NCBI GenBank assembly: GCA_963971285.1
Contig: OZ020259.1
Coordinates: 3,844,001-3,908,000, forward strand
Direction of reading: 5' to 3'
Length of the DNA stretch: 64,000 nt
DNA from: Astropecten irregularis
Lineage: Eukaryota; Echinodermata; Asteroidea; Paxillosida; Astropectinidae
Positions 31,348 to 56,657 of the stretch are shown one piece after another (the stretch's first letter is position 1; each line of letters starts with the position of its first letter). Both the position numbers and the translations under genes were made by a program. The notes under the pieces were generated by a model. That model saw only the letters and a program-made list of their open reading frames with translations. It ran no database searches and was not told the origin of the DNA.

Positions 31348-34125
31348 TGTAACAACAGCAGATATTGTGTTTTCTATTGCTGACATTTGGCTCCAGCTCC
31401 AACTGTTTCGGAAGTAGATTCTCTGGTTTGAAAAAGAAAAACAGAGCTTCAGCTTCAGCATATGGATTTATACAGAGATGAAGCCGGAGCCTGAGCCGGA
31501 GCCGAGCTTTGAGAAAGTTTCAGAAATATTTGTCACGAGTACACAAAGCCCTATTGTTTTCCATTGTTTCATTATCATATTTCTTACAAGACAGCTACGA
31601 GATGTTTGTATTGTTTCAGGGCTAAAAATAAGATAAGGGCAAGGCCATTTTTCCATTGCAAGGGCCACTTCCATTGGAAAATCATAATGTCTATGGAAAC
31701 ATTTGAAGGGGGCACCAAGGCCAAGAACCAGGGCAATGATGGCCATGGCCTCCGTGGCCTCCGTTTATTTCCAGGCTTGTTGTTTATTTAGAGCAAACTC
31801 AGCAAAGAGCATTGTGAATTGTAGGTTCAATCTCAGCAAGTGGGCTGTGGTGCGTGCATCCTTGAGCAAGACACTTTGTAACAATTTTGTCGTACGAAAG
31901 TGAAATATGGAGATACTTATGCCTGACTGGAAATTTTTTGAAGCAACGTTCTTGTTTGATGTTTTTGGTATTGCAGTATCGTGGAGCAGTTGGGTTGCAA
32001 ACATCTGGTTATGCAGTATATGACTCATGAAGATCCCAACGTCCGCTACGAGGCCCTCCTAGCTGTACAGAAACTCATGGTGCACAACTGGTATGCCCCT
32101 ATCATGCCTGTCATAATCCCCTCTGAGTAGTTGCCAATTAATAATGCAGTGAATATTCATTAGAATATCATAATAAGGCTCATGAATATTCACTAGAATA
32201 TCATGATGAGGCCAGTGAATATTCATTTGAATGTCATAACGAACCCAATGAATGTTCATTCAAATATCATGATGCCAATGAATATTCATTCTAATATCAT
32301 CATGACAACAATGAATATTCATTCAACTATCATCATGGTGCAATGAATATTCATTGCAATATCATAATGAGCCTCATGAATATTCATTCAAATATCAATA
32401 TTCACATTCTTCTTCAAAATAATTCAAGTCCTTCAAGTAAAACTTTCGTGAAGAGTGAAGTTAATTGTGCGATGATAAAAAAACAAACATGCTTGACGTT
32501 TCAAAGACATAATTGGAGACTTTTGAGACGTCGACTGAAGTCTCTTTTTGCATGCGCGCGCAAGTCTCTCTGAGAATGCGCGCGCAATTGTGAGCATGCG
32601 CGCGTTGTTGTGCGCGTGCGTTGTTGATTGAAGACCGATGCTCCAAAGTCTCCCATTTGATCAATCATGTTTGGCGCGGATTTGGTTTCAAACTGAAATA
32701 TTTTGACTTGTAATACGTTTGAACATCTGCCAGGCAAGAACATTTTATATTTTCCAGCCTGGCTTTTCAAGAAAGTTTAATTGGCTCTGCAGAAGGAAAG
32801 GTGTTTTGAATATTCGAATATTCTAACCGGCAAAACACTATTCAAATTATTTGAGTGATGACCGAATATTCAAATATGTGATATATTCGAGACAGCCATA
32901 TTTTGAACGATTCTTCCTGCAAATATTTTTTTTTTTTATCCCATTTCGTCTTTCCATTCCAAACCTTTGAAAATAAAAATTAATAATGCATTATGGGACT
33001 TCCATTAGTCCTTTTTACTGTTGTTCGAGTTTGTTGCATTCATGCTAGACATCATTTCTACCCTGGTTTTGTCTTGATGTGTTGCTTGTCAATGTTGAAG
33101 TGGTCTCAGTAACTTTTTAGTTTTAAAGGTAATATCATACTTTGGTTTTTGTCAAAGAAATGCGGATTCGTGGGCGAAAATATCAAGAAAGATACAGTAA
33201 CAGTCATCTGTGAAATTCCCAGTCCCATACGGTGCCCACTTTTTGAGAAAACAGTGAAAAACGCCCGTGGTATTTTTAAAAGCTTATCACCATTATTTTT
33301 TATCTTTAAAAGATCCCCCAAAAAATTGGTCATTGGTTTTACTCTTTTCTTGATAAATACAGCATTTCAGGCGGAAATATTTTAACGGTATGTTTCTACC
33401 ATCACCATCTTTATACCCTGTAAGTTATAGGTAAATCTGTGGAGATTTCTGTTTCGAAATGCTACCAAAGTATGATACTACCCTCAAATTGATCTTCCAG
33501 ATTAAGGTTCCTTATGCAAAACAAAAAGGAGATAATGTTCAAAACGTCTGTCCTGTATTTTGAAATCGAGGAAAAATTGAAGCAAGGATAATTTTCACCT
33601 TCTTTTTTCCATTTTCTTTGATTGCGTAATATGTTTCCGTTTTTCTCTGTTAGCATGTGTTGAATAAGGCCTAAAAAAAAATTGTTGTGTTGCCCTCAAG
33701 TGGAAAAATTAAAATGTTGGGTCGGTCGGTCGATTTTTATTTTTTTATTTTTTTTATTTTTTGGCCGACTTTCAAACATTTAAGAATAAATACAGGATGT
33801 CACCAGGGCTTATAAATCAACGGTCTTGGGTCGTTTTGAGGAGACACGCTTTTTTACTGCTAAATCTTACATTTTCTGTCAAAAATGGTGAGTTTTTATA
33901 CTTTAGGACTTGGAGAAAAAAAATAAAAAAATCCTGACCCAAAGTTTTGGCATTTTACGGTCGGTCGCTGAGGGCAACGCAACATTTTTTTTTTTTAGGC
34001 CTAATTTGTACGGCCATGATGTTCGCTTGAATGTTCACATATTTCTTGTTCTCTCCTTTTCTTTGTTTTGTTTTCATGCTATTCACAGGGAATATCTAGG
34101 GAGACAAATGATGCGGGATGCGTAA
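26148..34125 (+). CDS. ATP6V1H: V-type proton ATPase subunit H
   Basis: Subunit H is a peripheral V1 component that bridges V1 and Vo, activates ATP-driven proton pumping in endomembranes and blocks ATP hydrolysis by free V1. Eleven exons (26148-26290, 27078-27267, 28045-28158, 28677-28879, 29012-29119, 29675-29759, 30272-30450, 30828-30953, 31080-31181, 31977-32090, 34089-34125) give 466 aa against 483 in human. The N-terminal armadillo-like domain (about 40-330) includes [26 protein letters not shown] and [12 protein letters not shown]. The C-terminal domain (about 340-455) includes [38 protein letters not shown] and [20 protein letters not shown]. All phases fit. An in-frame TAA precedes the first ATG. 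The last residues are shorter than in vertebrates, and the alternative insert of some mammalian isoforms is not seen. AATAAA at 34237-34242 is a likely polyadenylation signal. Introns carry family B, C and F elements and a partial copy of exon 7. Confidence 0.97.
26567..27051. mobile_element. Foldback element in ATP6V1H intron 1
   Basis: 26567-26592 and 27026-27051 are perfect 26-base inverted repeats (GGTTTACAAGCAGGTCCGAT...), with weaker pairing continuing inward. The right end is 26 bases before the exon 2 start. CAATTTGTG occurs near both ends and may mark a target duplication. Confidence 0.75.
27078..27267 (+). CDS. ATP6V1H: ATP6V1H exon 2
   Basis: Acceptor AATATTTTCAG, donor CTCAAG|GTAAAG. 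It encodes [20 protein letters not shown] through [20 protein letters not shown] and LTMIDSMLK. Confidence 0.97.
27411..27570 (+). mobile_element. Family C element
   Basis: AGGCCTTGAATTT at the left mirrors AAATTCAAGCCTT at the right. The core GGCAAGGCCACTTTTCCATT...ATTTGAAGGGGCAC...GCAATGAAGGCCATGG matches copies at 8133, 31614 and 50681. It is in ATP6V1H intron 2. Confidence 0.8.
27642..27936. mobile_element. MITE with TTGTATAGGGAGCTTGCACA ends
   Basis: TTTGTATAGGGAGCTTGCAC and GTGCAAGCTCCCTATACAAA are perfect inverted ends, about 22 bases, around 250 bases of non-coding sequence in ATP6V1H intron 2. Confidence 0.85.
28045..28158 (+). CDS. ATP6V1H: ATP6V1H exon 3
   Basis: 38 codons, phase 0 both ends, between TTCCCACAG and CCAG|GTATTT. 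It encodes [20 protein letters not shown] and [18 protein letters not shown]. Confidence 0.96.
28349..28627. mobile_element. Family B element, left-truncated
   Basis: It runs from GTAGAAACATATCGTTAAAA through the central GATCTTTTAAAAGATC palindrome to GTATGATATTACCTTTAA. It ends 49 bases before ATP6V1H exon 4. Confidence 0.8.
28677..28879 (+). CDS. ATP6V1H: ATP6V1H exon 4
   Basis: 203 bases, acceptor TTTTGCCAG, donor AGCAC|GTAAGT. It encodes [32 protein letters not shown] and [20 protein letters not shown]. Confidence 0.96.
29012..29119 (+). CDS. ATP6V1H: ATP6V1H exon 5
   Basis: Acceptor TTGTCCCAG, donor AACAA|GTAAGT. It encodes [20 protein letters not shown] and [15 protein letters not shown]. 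Confidence 0.96.
29500..29632 (-). mobile_element. tRNA-derived SINE head, minus orientation
   Basis: GGTTCGAATCAGCGACCTCC and CTTACTAACTGAGCTATCC are inverted box B and box A. TAGTCAATTATCTTTGTTTG follows. It matches the units at 1947 and 57545. It lies in ATP6V1H intron 5. Confidence 0.7.
29675..29759 (+). CDS. ATP6V1H: ATP6V1H exon 6
   Basis: 85 bases between TTGTCAACAG and AGG|GTAGGT. It encodes [20 protein letters not shown] and RIILLVFR, among the best conserved parts of subunit H. Confidence 0.97.
30272..30450 (+). CDS. ATP6V1H: ATP6V1H exon 7
   Basis: 179 bases between TTTCTTCAG and TTGAG|GTAGGT, phase 0 in and 2 out. It encodes [20 protein letters not shown] and [20 protein letters not shown]. 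Its 3' part is duplicated at 30528-30637. Confidence 0.96.
30528..30718 (+). pseudogene. Tandem partial copy of ATP6V1H exon 7
   Basis: Sequence 30341-30527 recurs with an offset of 187. The copy keeps the frame ([20 protein letters not shown]...) with a Leu-to-Pro change in SEKLQ, keeps a donor-like AG|GTGGGT at 30638, and lacks the first 23 codons and the acceptor. The match continues into the flanking intron. Probably a recent unused pseudo-exon. Confidence 0.9.
30828..30953 (+). CDS. ATP6V1H: ATP6V1H exon 8
   Basis: 126 bases between TTTTTATAG and CTCAA|GTAAAT. It encodes [20 protein letters not shown] and [20 protein letters not shown], the start of the C-terminal domain. Confidence 0.97.
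31080..31181 (+). CDS. ATP6V1H: ATP6V1H exon 9
   Basis: 102 bases, acceptor AATTGCCAG, donor AAAAA|GTCAGT. It encodes [20 protein letters not shown] and [13 protein letters not shown]. Confidence 0.96.
31316..31336. repeat. Poly-C tract
   Basis: About 20 consecutive C after CCCCGCC, flanked by an A-run. On the minus strand it is a G-run. It lies in ATP6V1H intron 9. Confidence 0.9.
31386..31510. mobile_element. Family A fragment
   Basis: TTTGGCTCCAGCTCCAACTG, GTAGATTCTCTGGTTTGAAA and GGAGCCTGAGCCGGAGCCGA mark family A; the core is shortened. Confidence 0.65.
31614..31776 (+). mobile_element. Family C element
   Basis: CAGGGCTAAAAATAA at the left and TTATTTCCAGGCTTG at the right. The core GGGCACCAAGGCCAAGAACC and AGGGCAATGATGGCCATGGC is close to the 21-base minisatellite unit. 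It lies in ATP6V1H intron 9. Confidence 0.8.
31977..32090 (+). CDS. ATP6V1H: ATP6V1H exon 10
   Basis: 114 bases, acceptor GGTATTGCAG, donor AACTG|GTATGC. It encodes [20 protein letters not shown] and [17 protein letters not shown]. Confidence 0.97.
32145..32400. repeat. Tandem GAATATTCATT repeat
   Basis: About seven units of 32-36 bases share TGAATATTCATTNNAATATC and a variable AT-rich spacer, in ATP6V1H intron 10. The unit core GAATATTC is itself palindromic. Confidence 0.85.
32511..32657. mobile_element. Family F hairpin MITE, copy 3
   Basis: Left AATTGGAGACTTTTGAGACG and right GCTCCAAAGTCTCCCATT pair around TGCATGCGCGCGCAAG and GCATGCGCGCGTTGTTGTGC. It is more diverged than copies 1 and 2. 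Confidence 0.8.
33122..33485. mobile_element. Family B element, full length
   Basis: TTAAAGGTAATATCATACTT to AAGTATGATACTACC with all inner blocks (ACGGTGCCCACTTTTTGAGA, GATAAATACAGCATTTCAGG). It is in ATP6V1H intron 10. Confidence 0.85.
33668..34005. mobile_element. MITE with TAGGCCTAAAAAAAAAT ends
   Basis: AAGGCCTAAAAAAAAATTGT...GTTGCCCTCA mirrors TGAGGGCAACGCAACATTTT...TTAGGCCTA. The interior repeats GGTCGGTCG. It ends about 84 bases before ATP6V1H exon 11. Confidence 0.8.
34089..34125 (+). CDS. ATP6V1H: ATP6V1H exon 11 (last)
   Basis: 37 bases after TATTCACAG. It completes W and encodes [11 protein letters not shown] then TAA. Only EYLG is shared with the vertebrate C-terminus, whose tail is longer. 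Confidence 0.9.
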
Positions 34126-34236
34126 CCATAGCAGCATTATGGCAGTCCATTGAGAAAATTATATTTGATGCGGATTTCTTTGGTTTTTTCTTTCTTTTTT
34201 GCTTGGGGGACTACGAGGAAGAACTCAAAGAACTTG

Positions 34237-34242
34237 AATAAA
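34237..34242 (+). terminator. Likely ATP6V1H polyadenylation signal
   Basis: AATAAA 111 bases after the stop codon, in AT-rich sequence. Confidence 0.5.
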
Positions 34243-34849
34243 TTAAACTGTTATTATCCCTATTTATCTGTCGGTACCTTTTAATTCAGTTGAATATTTT
34301 TTTCTTAGAACTTTTTGCTTTCTTCGGGGTGTCTTAAAGGATCAAAATATAGAGCTGGTGGAAATATTTGGACTAGTTTTGTTAGTAATCAAAATGCACT
34401 TTATTTGTTTCATTGCATTTTCGGATTTGTGTGTTATTCGGGAGTTCGTTTAATTATTGCACATGTATGCAATACATTTTTGTGGATTAATGCGTTTCTT
34501 TGCTTGGTAACAAAAACCACACATTAACATCACATTCCCAACTTACTTCCAAAATTTTCATAGTCGTTGATCATGTGTACGAAAAGAATGTAACGTGTGT
34601 GCATATACTGCCATGATTCATATTTGTTGGTGTACTTACGCCACATACATTTCTATGTGTGTTATGCAAGTGGTCATTGATGTGTTTGATTTTGTATGGT
34701 GGCTATCTTTGATTTTGTGCAGCAAGAATCTTTGCTATTTCTTTAATTCTTTGGCGGCCATATTTATTTTCTGTGGTGGCCATCTTTGATTTTTAGCATC
34801 AGTGTCATATGCAGAGGCAGTGTCAGAATAATTGGCTTTGGCTTACCGT

Positions 34850-35040
34850 AGTTTGTGGCTAAGCTGCAACATCCTAGCCACTTCTACAAGACTAGTGTTC
34901 AAACTCCAAGCCATAGCCTGTCTGGGAGAAAGTAATAACAGCCATAGCCAGTCTGGTGGAAAGTGACATAGCAACAGCCTAGCCACTTCCAAGTTCCAAT
35001 AGACTTGTGTTATTATTAAACTCCAAGCCATAGCCAAATA
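34850..35040. repeat. Imperfect tandem duplication, about 100 bases
   Basis: CCTAGCCACTTCTACAAGAC...AACTCCAAGCCATAGCC occurs again as CCTAGCCACTTCCAAG...AAACTCCAAGCCATAGCC. Confidence 0.7.
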
Positions 35041-35847
35041 GAGTGTGGTTCAGTAGACTTGCATCGGTTTCATGTAACCAGACATCCATAGGAACCAATA
35101 TCATATCTGTGCTCATGAAAGCAGACAATTATATGCTTACCAAATCCCATTTAATGAATTAGCAAGGAATTTTCAGATGTACGCCTGCATAGTTTGCACG
35201 CTAGCCCTGTAAGCAGACAATGAGTACCATGCTAAGCACAAAATTCTGTGGTAAGCAGATCATGAAAATGAGTATAAAGAATGTAATTATTATAGTCTGG
35301 TTTCTGTTACAGAAAAACAAACACCATTGAGATTACAACAGTTGGTAATAGGGTGCCAGACAAGATGTATGTCCCCTTGTGCATAGGACCTAATTTTATA
35401 CTTTCCAAATTTACTTGCCATGCATAATTTAGTCCGTAGCCATCAGCAAATGATAAACACCCATTGATCACGACTTGTTTGCTACGACAAACATCTTTTC
35501 AGCTCTGAGAAAATTCCTAGTGCATTGCAGCTGTACACATTTGTCATTATAGGCCCAGCTCTAGACGTTTGCTGGCCATTATTTGAGTTATGGTTTTATT
35601 GGGTTTTTTTTTTTCATCTCTTTCCCTTGAAATATTCTTTCTTTTTTTCAAGTCTTGCAAATTATTAATCATCTCCAAACGAGTTTTTATTATAACCAAA
35701 CTCTAATCGATTGTATGGCTTTACGTCTAATGTGATAGAATATAATAATATAAATGTAATATTATGTAAAGATATAATGGATGTGTACAGACGTATTAGC
35801 AAATTTGGTGGTTTGTGAACCATTTATAATAAATTAATAATATTATA

Positions 35848-36275
35848 CAGGGTGCCCCAGAAAAAAACGCAACACTGTGTCGGGACCCATTATGTTAAAA
35901 TTAAACTGTTTATCACTTCAAGATTCAGATATGTGATACAACCATGTCTTGGCTATCACCATGTAGAGTTTAAGCATATTGGGTTGAAATTAGCGAATAT
36001 ATGACCAATTGAAAGAGTACTCCTAAATTTGCAAGGATAAACACGCGTAGTGGTCAAACACATATAAAATGTGTATGAAAGAAAGATGGAAATCGGGTTT
36101 TGAGGTTGGATAATTCAGTCTTAGTTTTTTTCACTATATTTTATTCCAGTTTTGCTCAAATTCTACATGGTGATAGCCAAGACAGCTGTATCACATATCT
36201 GAATCTGGAAGTGATAAACAGTATAATTTTCATATAATAGTTCTCGACACAAGTGTTTTTTGGGAACACCCTGTA
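35848..36275. mobile_element. Mariner-like MITE
   Basis: It starts ACAGGGTGCCCCAGAAAAAA and ends GGGAACACCCTGT with TA at both flanks. Long inner arms pair (CACTTCAAGATTCAGATATG, CTTGGCTATCACCATGTAGA and their inverses). TA target and ACAGGGTG ends suit Tc1/mariner relatives. Confidence 0.75.
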
Positions 36276-36777
36276 TGGATGTTTTTCAAAGCTAGAAGTC
36301 CACCAGAAGAAAATAATAATTGTACGGTTCCCAAACATTTGTCATAGATTAAATTATATAAAGTGGGTAACTAATAAATATTTAATCTTCTAATGTGGAA
36401 TTTTATTCCTTTGTTAGTATATTTTTGGCCAGGGCGTGGAGTGAGCTAAGCTTTATTTGTGGGAGGTTCAAAGACGGCAAACTCAGATAAATGTTCCCTG
36501 ATACGGTGACGTACGTACATGTAGATACACCCACTGTATAATTAAAATAAGTAGATCCCAATTATAGGCCCATATGCCACGCAAGGCAATGTACAGGCAA
36601 CCAGTTCCGCCGCAATCTCCAAGAAGAAATAACATTCAACTTTGAATTGTCATATTTTTCTTCGGAACAGCGAGAAACTAACAGAAAATGATTTTTTTTT
36701 GTACTAACGAGATTTTCCTCTTGCATGGGGTATCAGTTGGTTGCCTGTGAAAGTTGCTAATAATAGTGTGGCATGGC

Positions 36778-37001
36778 CAGTGGCGGATCTAGGTTTAGGT
36801 TTAGGGGGTTTAGGGGGTTTAAACCCCCCCTTGGGTTCCCAATTTTTTTTTTTTTTTGTACCATAAAAAATAAAAATTCACAAGTCAAATTGATAAAGCT
36901 CCCTACCACAGCGGAGGTGGGGGGGGGGGGGGGGGGGGGGGAATTCACTGTGGGTAAACCTCCCCCCCCCCCTTACCAAAAAGCTAGATCCGCCACTGAT
37001 G
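36778..37001. mobile_element. MITE with CAGTGGCGGATCTAG ends
   Basis: CCAGTGGCGGATCTAG and CTAGATCCGCCACTG are perfect inverted ends. Inside are TTTAGG repeats, a T-run, a G-run of about 22 and a C-run, so the centre can fold into a G/C hairpin. Confidence 0.85.
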
Positions 37002-37284
37002 GCCCATATAATACTGTGTGTACCCTTTGTGCCATCAACAACTCCTTTTTAAGCTACGTTGATGAGGTATTACAGTACAAAAAGTATTAAAAAAAGTACC
37101 AAAAATTACTCGTAAATAAACATACTGATATTCAGTTGTGATCAAGGTGTACAATGAATAATTTGATGTCAGTGTTTGTGTTCGATGTTTAGTGAATTAT
37201 AATTTAATCATCAAATAACCACAAGGGAAACTGACTGAATTTAAAGCCATTGAAAAGTGAACAAAGACAAATTTAGTGGAGCGG

Positions 37285-37392
37285 GATAGTCAATCATCTT
37301 TATGGCTCAGTTTGTAGAGCGCCTGTACGATATTCAGGAGGTCGCCGGTTCGAATCCCGCTCCAGTCAATTTTCCTTTGTTCACTTTTTAAT
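37285..37392 (+). mobile_element. tRNA-derived SINE head
   Basis: GGCTCAGTTTGTAGAGCGCC (box A-like) and GGTTCGAATCCCGCTCC (box B-like), then AGTCAATTTTCCTTTGTTCA. Upstream is CAAATAACCACAAGGG, the end of the larger unit seen at 59240. Confidence 0.7.
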
Positions 37393-37796
37393 GAATAATT
37401 TTAGAAGACAACCTTTAAGCCAAACTTAAAGGCAGCGTGCATGATTTGCAAGGCCTCTCGTAATTATTGAGTTTGAGACAACAGGAGGCGTCTTTCCCAC
37501 TAATTTTTCGTTTGCTTTGTAATCAACGACCATTTTTTGACGAAATGCTTTTAAAATTAGATTTAACTTGGTGCAGTTATTACGAAGTATGGCATCGACA
37601 GTCAAGGTTACATTTCTTACCTAACTGTAAAAGATAATACCGCAATGAACTAATCAATCAATCAAATGACATTTAATATAAAGCGCCAAAATCAAAGGTT
37701 TGGTCAGGCGCTGAGGAACAAAAAGAAGAAAAGTTATTGATGGTACACCTCCTGAAACAGGTGAACTTATATGAAATCATTATTAAAATGATCAGG

Positions 37797-38345
37797 TTAA
37801 AGGTAATATCATACTTTGGTTTTTGTCAAAGAAAATTAATACAGATTCATGGGCAAAAACATCAAGGACGTCAATTAGTCATTCTGTAAACATTTCAGGG
37901 TTTGTTTCATGTGCCCACTTTTTGAGAAAATCGTGAAAAAGTGGCCATAGTATTTCTTAAAGGCCGTATCATACTTTGGTTTTTGTCAAAGAAATACAGA
38001 TTCATGGGCACAAATATCAAGGAAGATACAGTAACAGTCATATGTGAAAATTTCAGTCCCAGGCCCATACGGTGCCCACTTTTTGAGAAAATCGTGAAAA
38101 ACGGCCACAGTATTTCTTAAGTCTTTTCTCTTTTATTTTTTGATCTTTTAAAAGATCAAAAAGATTGTCGGTCGTTGTTTTACTAATTTCTGGATAAATA
38201 TACCATTTCAGGCGGAAACATTTTAACGGTATAGGTTTCTACCATCACCATCTTCATACCATGTTAGTAAATCTTTGAATATGTCTGTTTCGGTTTCTTA
38301 CCAAAGTATGATAGGCCTACTAGTATAGTGTACTACCTTTAAAGG
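37797..38345. mobile_element. Two overlapping family B elements
   Basis: TTAAAGGTAATATCATACTT starts a copy that is broken after about 170 bases, and a second begins AAAGGCCGTATCATACTTTG at 37962 and ends ACTACCTTTAA. Either a nested insertion or a partial tandem duplication. Confidence 0.75.
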
Positions 38346-38412
38346 TAGCGGGAGATCATAAAGATGAGGGAGATGATATAGCCGGCCGAAACGGTAACTG
38401 GTGTTACCCATT

Positions 38413-38770
38413 ATTAAAGATAATCATACTTTTTTTGTCAAAGAAATGCAGATTCACGGACAAAAATATCAAGAAAGATACAATACTGACAGTTTTCTGT
38501 GGAAATAATTTTCAGTCCCAAACTATTATACGGTGTCCACTTTTTGAGAAAACAGTCAAAACGCCCACATTGTCTTTTATCTTTAAAAGATCAAAATTGT
38601 TTTTGTTATTGGTTTTACTCCTTTCTGGATAAATACAGCATTTCAGGCAGAAAGGTTTTAACGGTATGCTTTTACCATCACCACTCCATCTTTACACGGC
38701 TGTAAGTGTAAGTTACAGGTATTTTGGGGTAACAGTTACTGTGAAGATTTTCTGTTTCGGTATGCGGTGC
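38413..38770. mobile_element. Family B element
   Basis: TTAAAGATAATCATACTTTT to GAAGATTTTCTGTTTCGG with most inner blocks; the right end is lost. Confidence 0.7.
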
Positions 38771-38783
38771 GGTGAAGTTACCA

Positions 38784-39677
38784 TTGGGTGCATTCGTTTA
38801 GCTCCCCCGGGTCAGCCCTTTCTGGGAATGGTCGTGTTTTACTGCACGAAACAAGCGAGAAAATGGCGACGAGGTTGACTGGTGTCGACCCGGTGTGGCG
38901 GTCTCAGCTGACTCCCCGTCTCAGCTGCCCCCCTTACTAAATATAGTACCAATACGTCATGTTATCTCTGCGCACAACAACGGTAAAGTCGTCCGTTTAA
39001 GTGTCGTACTGAGCTGTGGTCGAGCTGTGCATTCCACGCTACACAACACAACAGGTTTTTTCCTTCTTTTGAAGGCCATTGCTTCTGTGTGATTTATTAC
39101 ACAATACTACAGGAAAGGAATGGACACGCTACAAAAACACTGAACCATGGTTTTTAACGTAAAGACATGGAAGTCAAGGAAAGGGGAGGGGGGTGAATAA
39201 GGGAAGAAACAGAAAGAAGGGGAGAGAAGACATGCATGTGAAAAGAAATGGGGGGGGGGGGGTTGGTTTGGTTTAATAGTTCGGGGTCCAATGGTTGAAG
39301 GTTGACAGATGGAACAGTGGGTAGACATAAATTAACCCATCACAGGATGTAGGACGAAGTGCTATTTGTTTTAAATTGGACCTGTAGACCCTTATATACA
39401 TTGACGAATATTCCCTAGAGAATGCTCACTCTACGTAACCAAAAGAATACTTCATTAAAGTAATTATTGAATTAATAGCATCAACTAATCTCTCGCTATA
39501 TGAGGCACGGCACCGTGCGATAGTTACTGTAGTCATGGGGGGACATCTCAGCACGGGAGACCAACGAGACCATGCACGTGTCGGACTGAACTGTCTCCCT
39601 ACGTCAGGGGAGACAGCTGAGACGGGGAGTCAGCTGAGACCGCCACACCGGGACAGCTAAACGAATGCACCCATTAA
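38784..39677. mobile_element. 890-base inverted-repeat DNA element
   Basis: TTGGGTGCATTCGTTTAGCT and AGCTAAACGAATGCACCCA are terminal inverted repeats. Next to them lie GGTGTGGCGGTCTCAGCTGA and its inverse. The interior has no transposase-like frame, so it is non-autonomous. Confidence 0.85.
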
Positions 39678-40049
39678 AAGTTTCAATAGCGCCACCACTT
39701 GCACTATCGTTATGCCTTCTTGATGGGCCTACATACAGGCCCTAATATCCAAAATATTAATTCGCAAAATCCCCAAACATTTTCTCACGAAGCATGAAAT
39801 GGAAATGATCTAAAAAATGAAATATTGTGATGAAGAATAATTTATCAATTTGTCGGTGTTTGCATTTTTAAAGGATTTTGAAATAAATGTAGAACTATGT
39901 TTTCTTGCGGAAGTATCGTGATCTTTGAAAGCTGCGTGATTCGGTGTAAACAATAAGTCGAGATGTAGAACGTGAACGTTGAGCTGAGTGTACCAAAAGC
40001 GTGAAGAAAACACGACAAAATTGCATGAAATACACGCATTTTCGGTATG

Positions 40050-55338
<15,289 letters not shown>

Positions 55339-55412
55339 GTAAGTCTGGTGCCCTGGCTTCTTACGTGTTGCGTCAGCACTTGGTATGACTGGTGTCTAAA
55401 ACCTTCTTCCTC

Positions 55413-55665
55413 AAAGGTAGTACCATACTTTGGTAAGAAACCGAAAAAAGTAATGTTCACAGATTTACCCATAACTTTCAGGGTATGAACATGGTGCTGG
55501 TAGAAACCCACCGTTACAATTTTTCCGCCTGAAATGGTGTATTTATCCAGAAATGAGTAAAACAACGACCGAAAATCTGTTTGATCTTTTAAAAGATCAA
55601 TAATAAAAGAGAAAAGATTTAAGAAATCCTGTGGCCGTTTTTCATGAGTTTCTCAAAAAGTTTCT
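55413..55665. mobile_element. Family B element
   Basis: AAAGGTAGTACCATACTTTG to GGCCGTTTTTCATGAGTTTC, with the central GATCTTTTAAAAGATC. The right end is missing. It starts 75 bases after the NKAIN stop. Confidence 0.75.
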
Positions 55666-56272
55666 TCTGATTTCTTTCTAAGAATGTACGCATTGCTCTC
55701 CTCACAGATACAGAGGTGCACTTTGATCACATCACTACGCTGAAGGTTGGTGTCCATGGCAAACAGTATCTAAGGGGGGAGAACGATATCGGTTCTGGTT
55801 TTGCGTGTCCTTTCGGCCAAGCCAGGCAGGATGGTAACCGACAGGACAAGCCGTTACTCCCTTCCGGCCTGCATGAGTCTTGTTTTTCTGCACCTTTCTC
55901 TTGCTGCTTCGGTGAATGAGTTTGATCGCAACGTGGACAAGAGATGTCGTCTGCTCTGTTTGAAATTACCTCTTCGCGGATTACGGAATTTTTTCCTCCG
56001 AGCTCCAGTCAAAGAAATGCCTGCCGTATATGTGCTCTGCAAGCAACAAAACCATTATGCCATCATTCTGTGTTTGGCAGAAAAAGATCACATTATAAAA
56101 CCAACTTAAATCTAGTGTCACATTTTATTTCTATGTGAAATAACTATCAGTATGGTGCTGAAAGATTGTCAAAATGTTTCGACTTTGGTTGATGAAATGA
56201 GGTGTTTGTCCCCATTTTGAAGGTATTCAATTTACATGCAGATTCAGTACTATTGTTGTAAATTTAGGTATG

Positions 56273-56657
56273 GGCACCCCCTTTTTATTACTGTGGTTCT
56301 CATTTCCGACCGACCCATATTTTGGGCTCCGACCGAAGAAAAAAAAAACATTTTTTTTGCCGCCGACCCTGCCCAGAATGACAATACAAATTCCCAAAAA
56401 AATAAAAATTCAAGAATTTCTAGAGACAAATTTTGCCAAAAGTCCTACATTTTTATACTTTCTAACACAGAAATAGTTCAAAAAAAATATTCAAATGAGA
56501 TTACAGTGAATACAATGAACATTTCTCATCATTTTCTTTAGGTTTTTGTGTATTCAGCCAGATTTTGTTTGTCACCAAATATTTTTTTTCTGACCCACCG
56601 ACCCTCCCTCAAGGTGAAAAAGTAATGAGAACCACAGTAATAAAAAGGGGCGCCCTA
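56273..56657. mobile_element. MITE with GGGCACCCCCTTTTTATTACTG ends
   Basis: CCCCTTTTTATTACTGTGGT...TCTCATT and AATGAGAACCACAGTAATAA...GGGGCGCCC are inverted ends of about 33 bases. CCGACCGACCC and CACCGACCCTCCC lie inside. Confidence 0.85.

Larger units (their letters stand above)
34126..40049. other. ATP6V1H to NKAIN intergenic region
   Basis: The ATP6V1H 3' UTR comes first (AATAAA at 34237). The rest is repeats, listed separately: an imperfect duplication, a mariner-like MITE, a CAGTGGCGGATC-ended MITE, a SINE, family B copies and a large inverted-repeat element. The NKAIN 5' UTR and promoter lie just before 40050. No other coding exon is supported. Confidence 0.65.

Noticed and set aside
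36785-36830. Telomere-like TTTAGGG repeats
   Set aside because: Only a few imperfect units, inside a MITE with clear terminal repeats.
55716-56109. Extra coding exon(s) after NKAIN
   Set aside because: The frames start at a GTG or out of phase with NKAIN exon 6 and have no recognisable motif; most likely 3' UTR.
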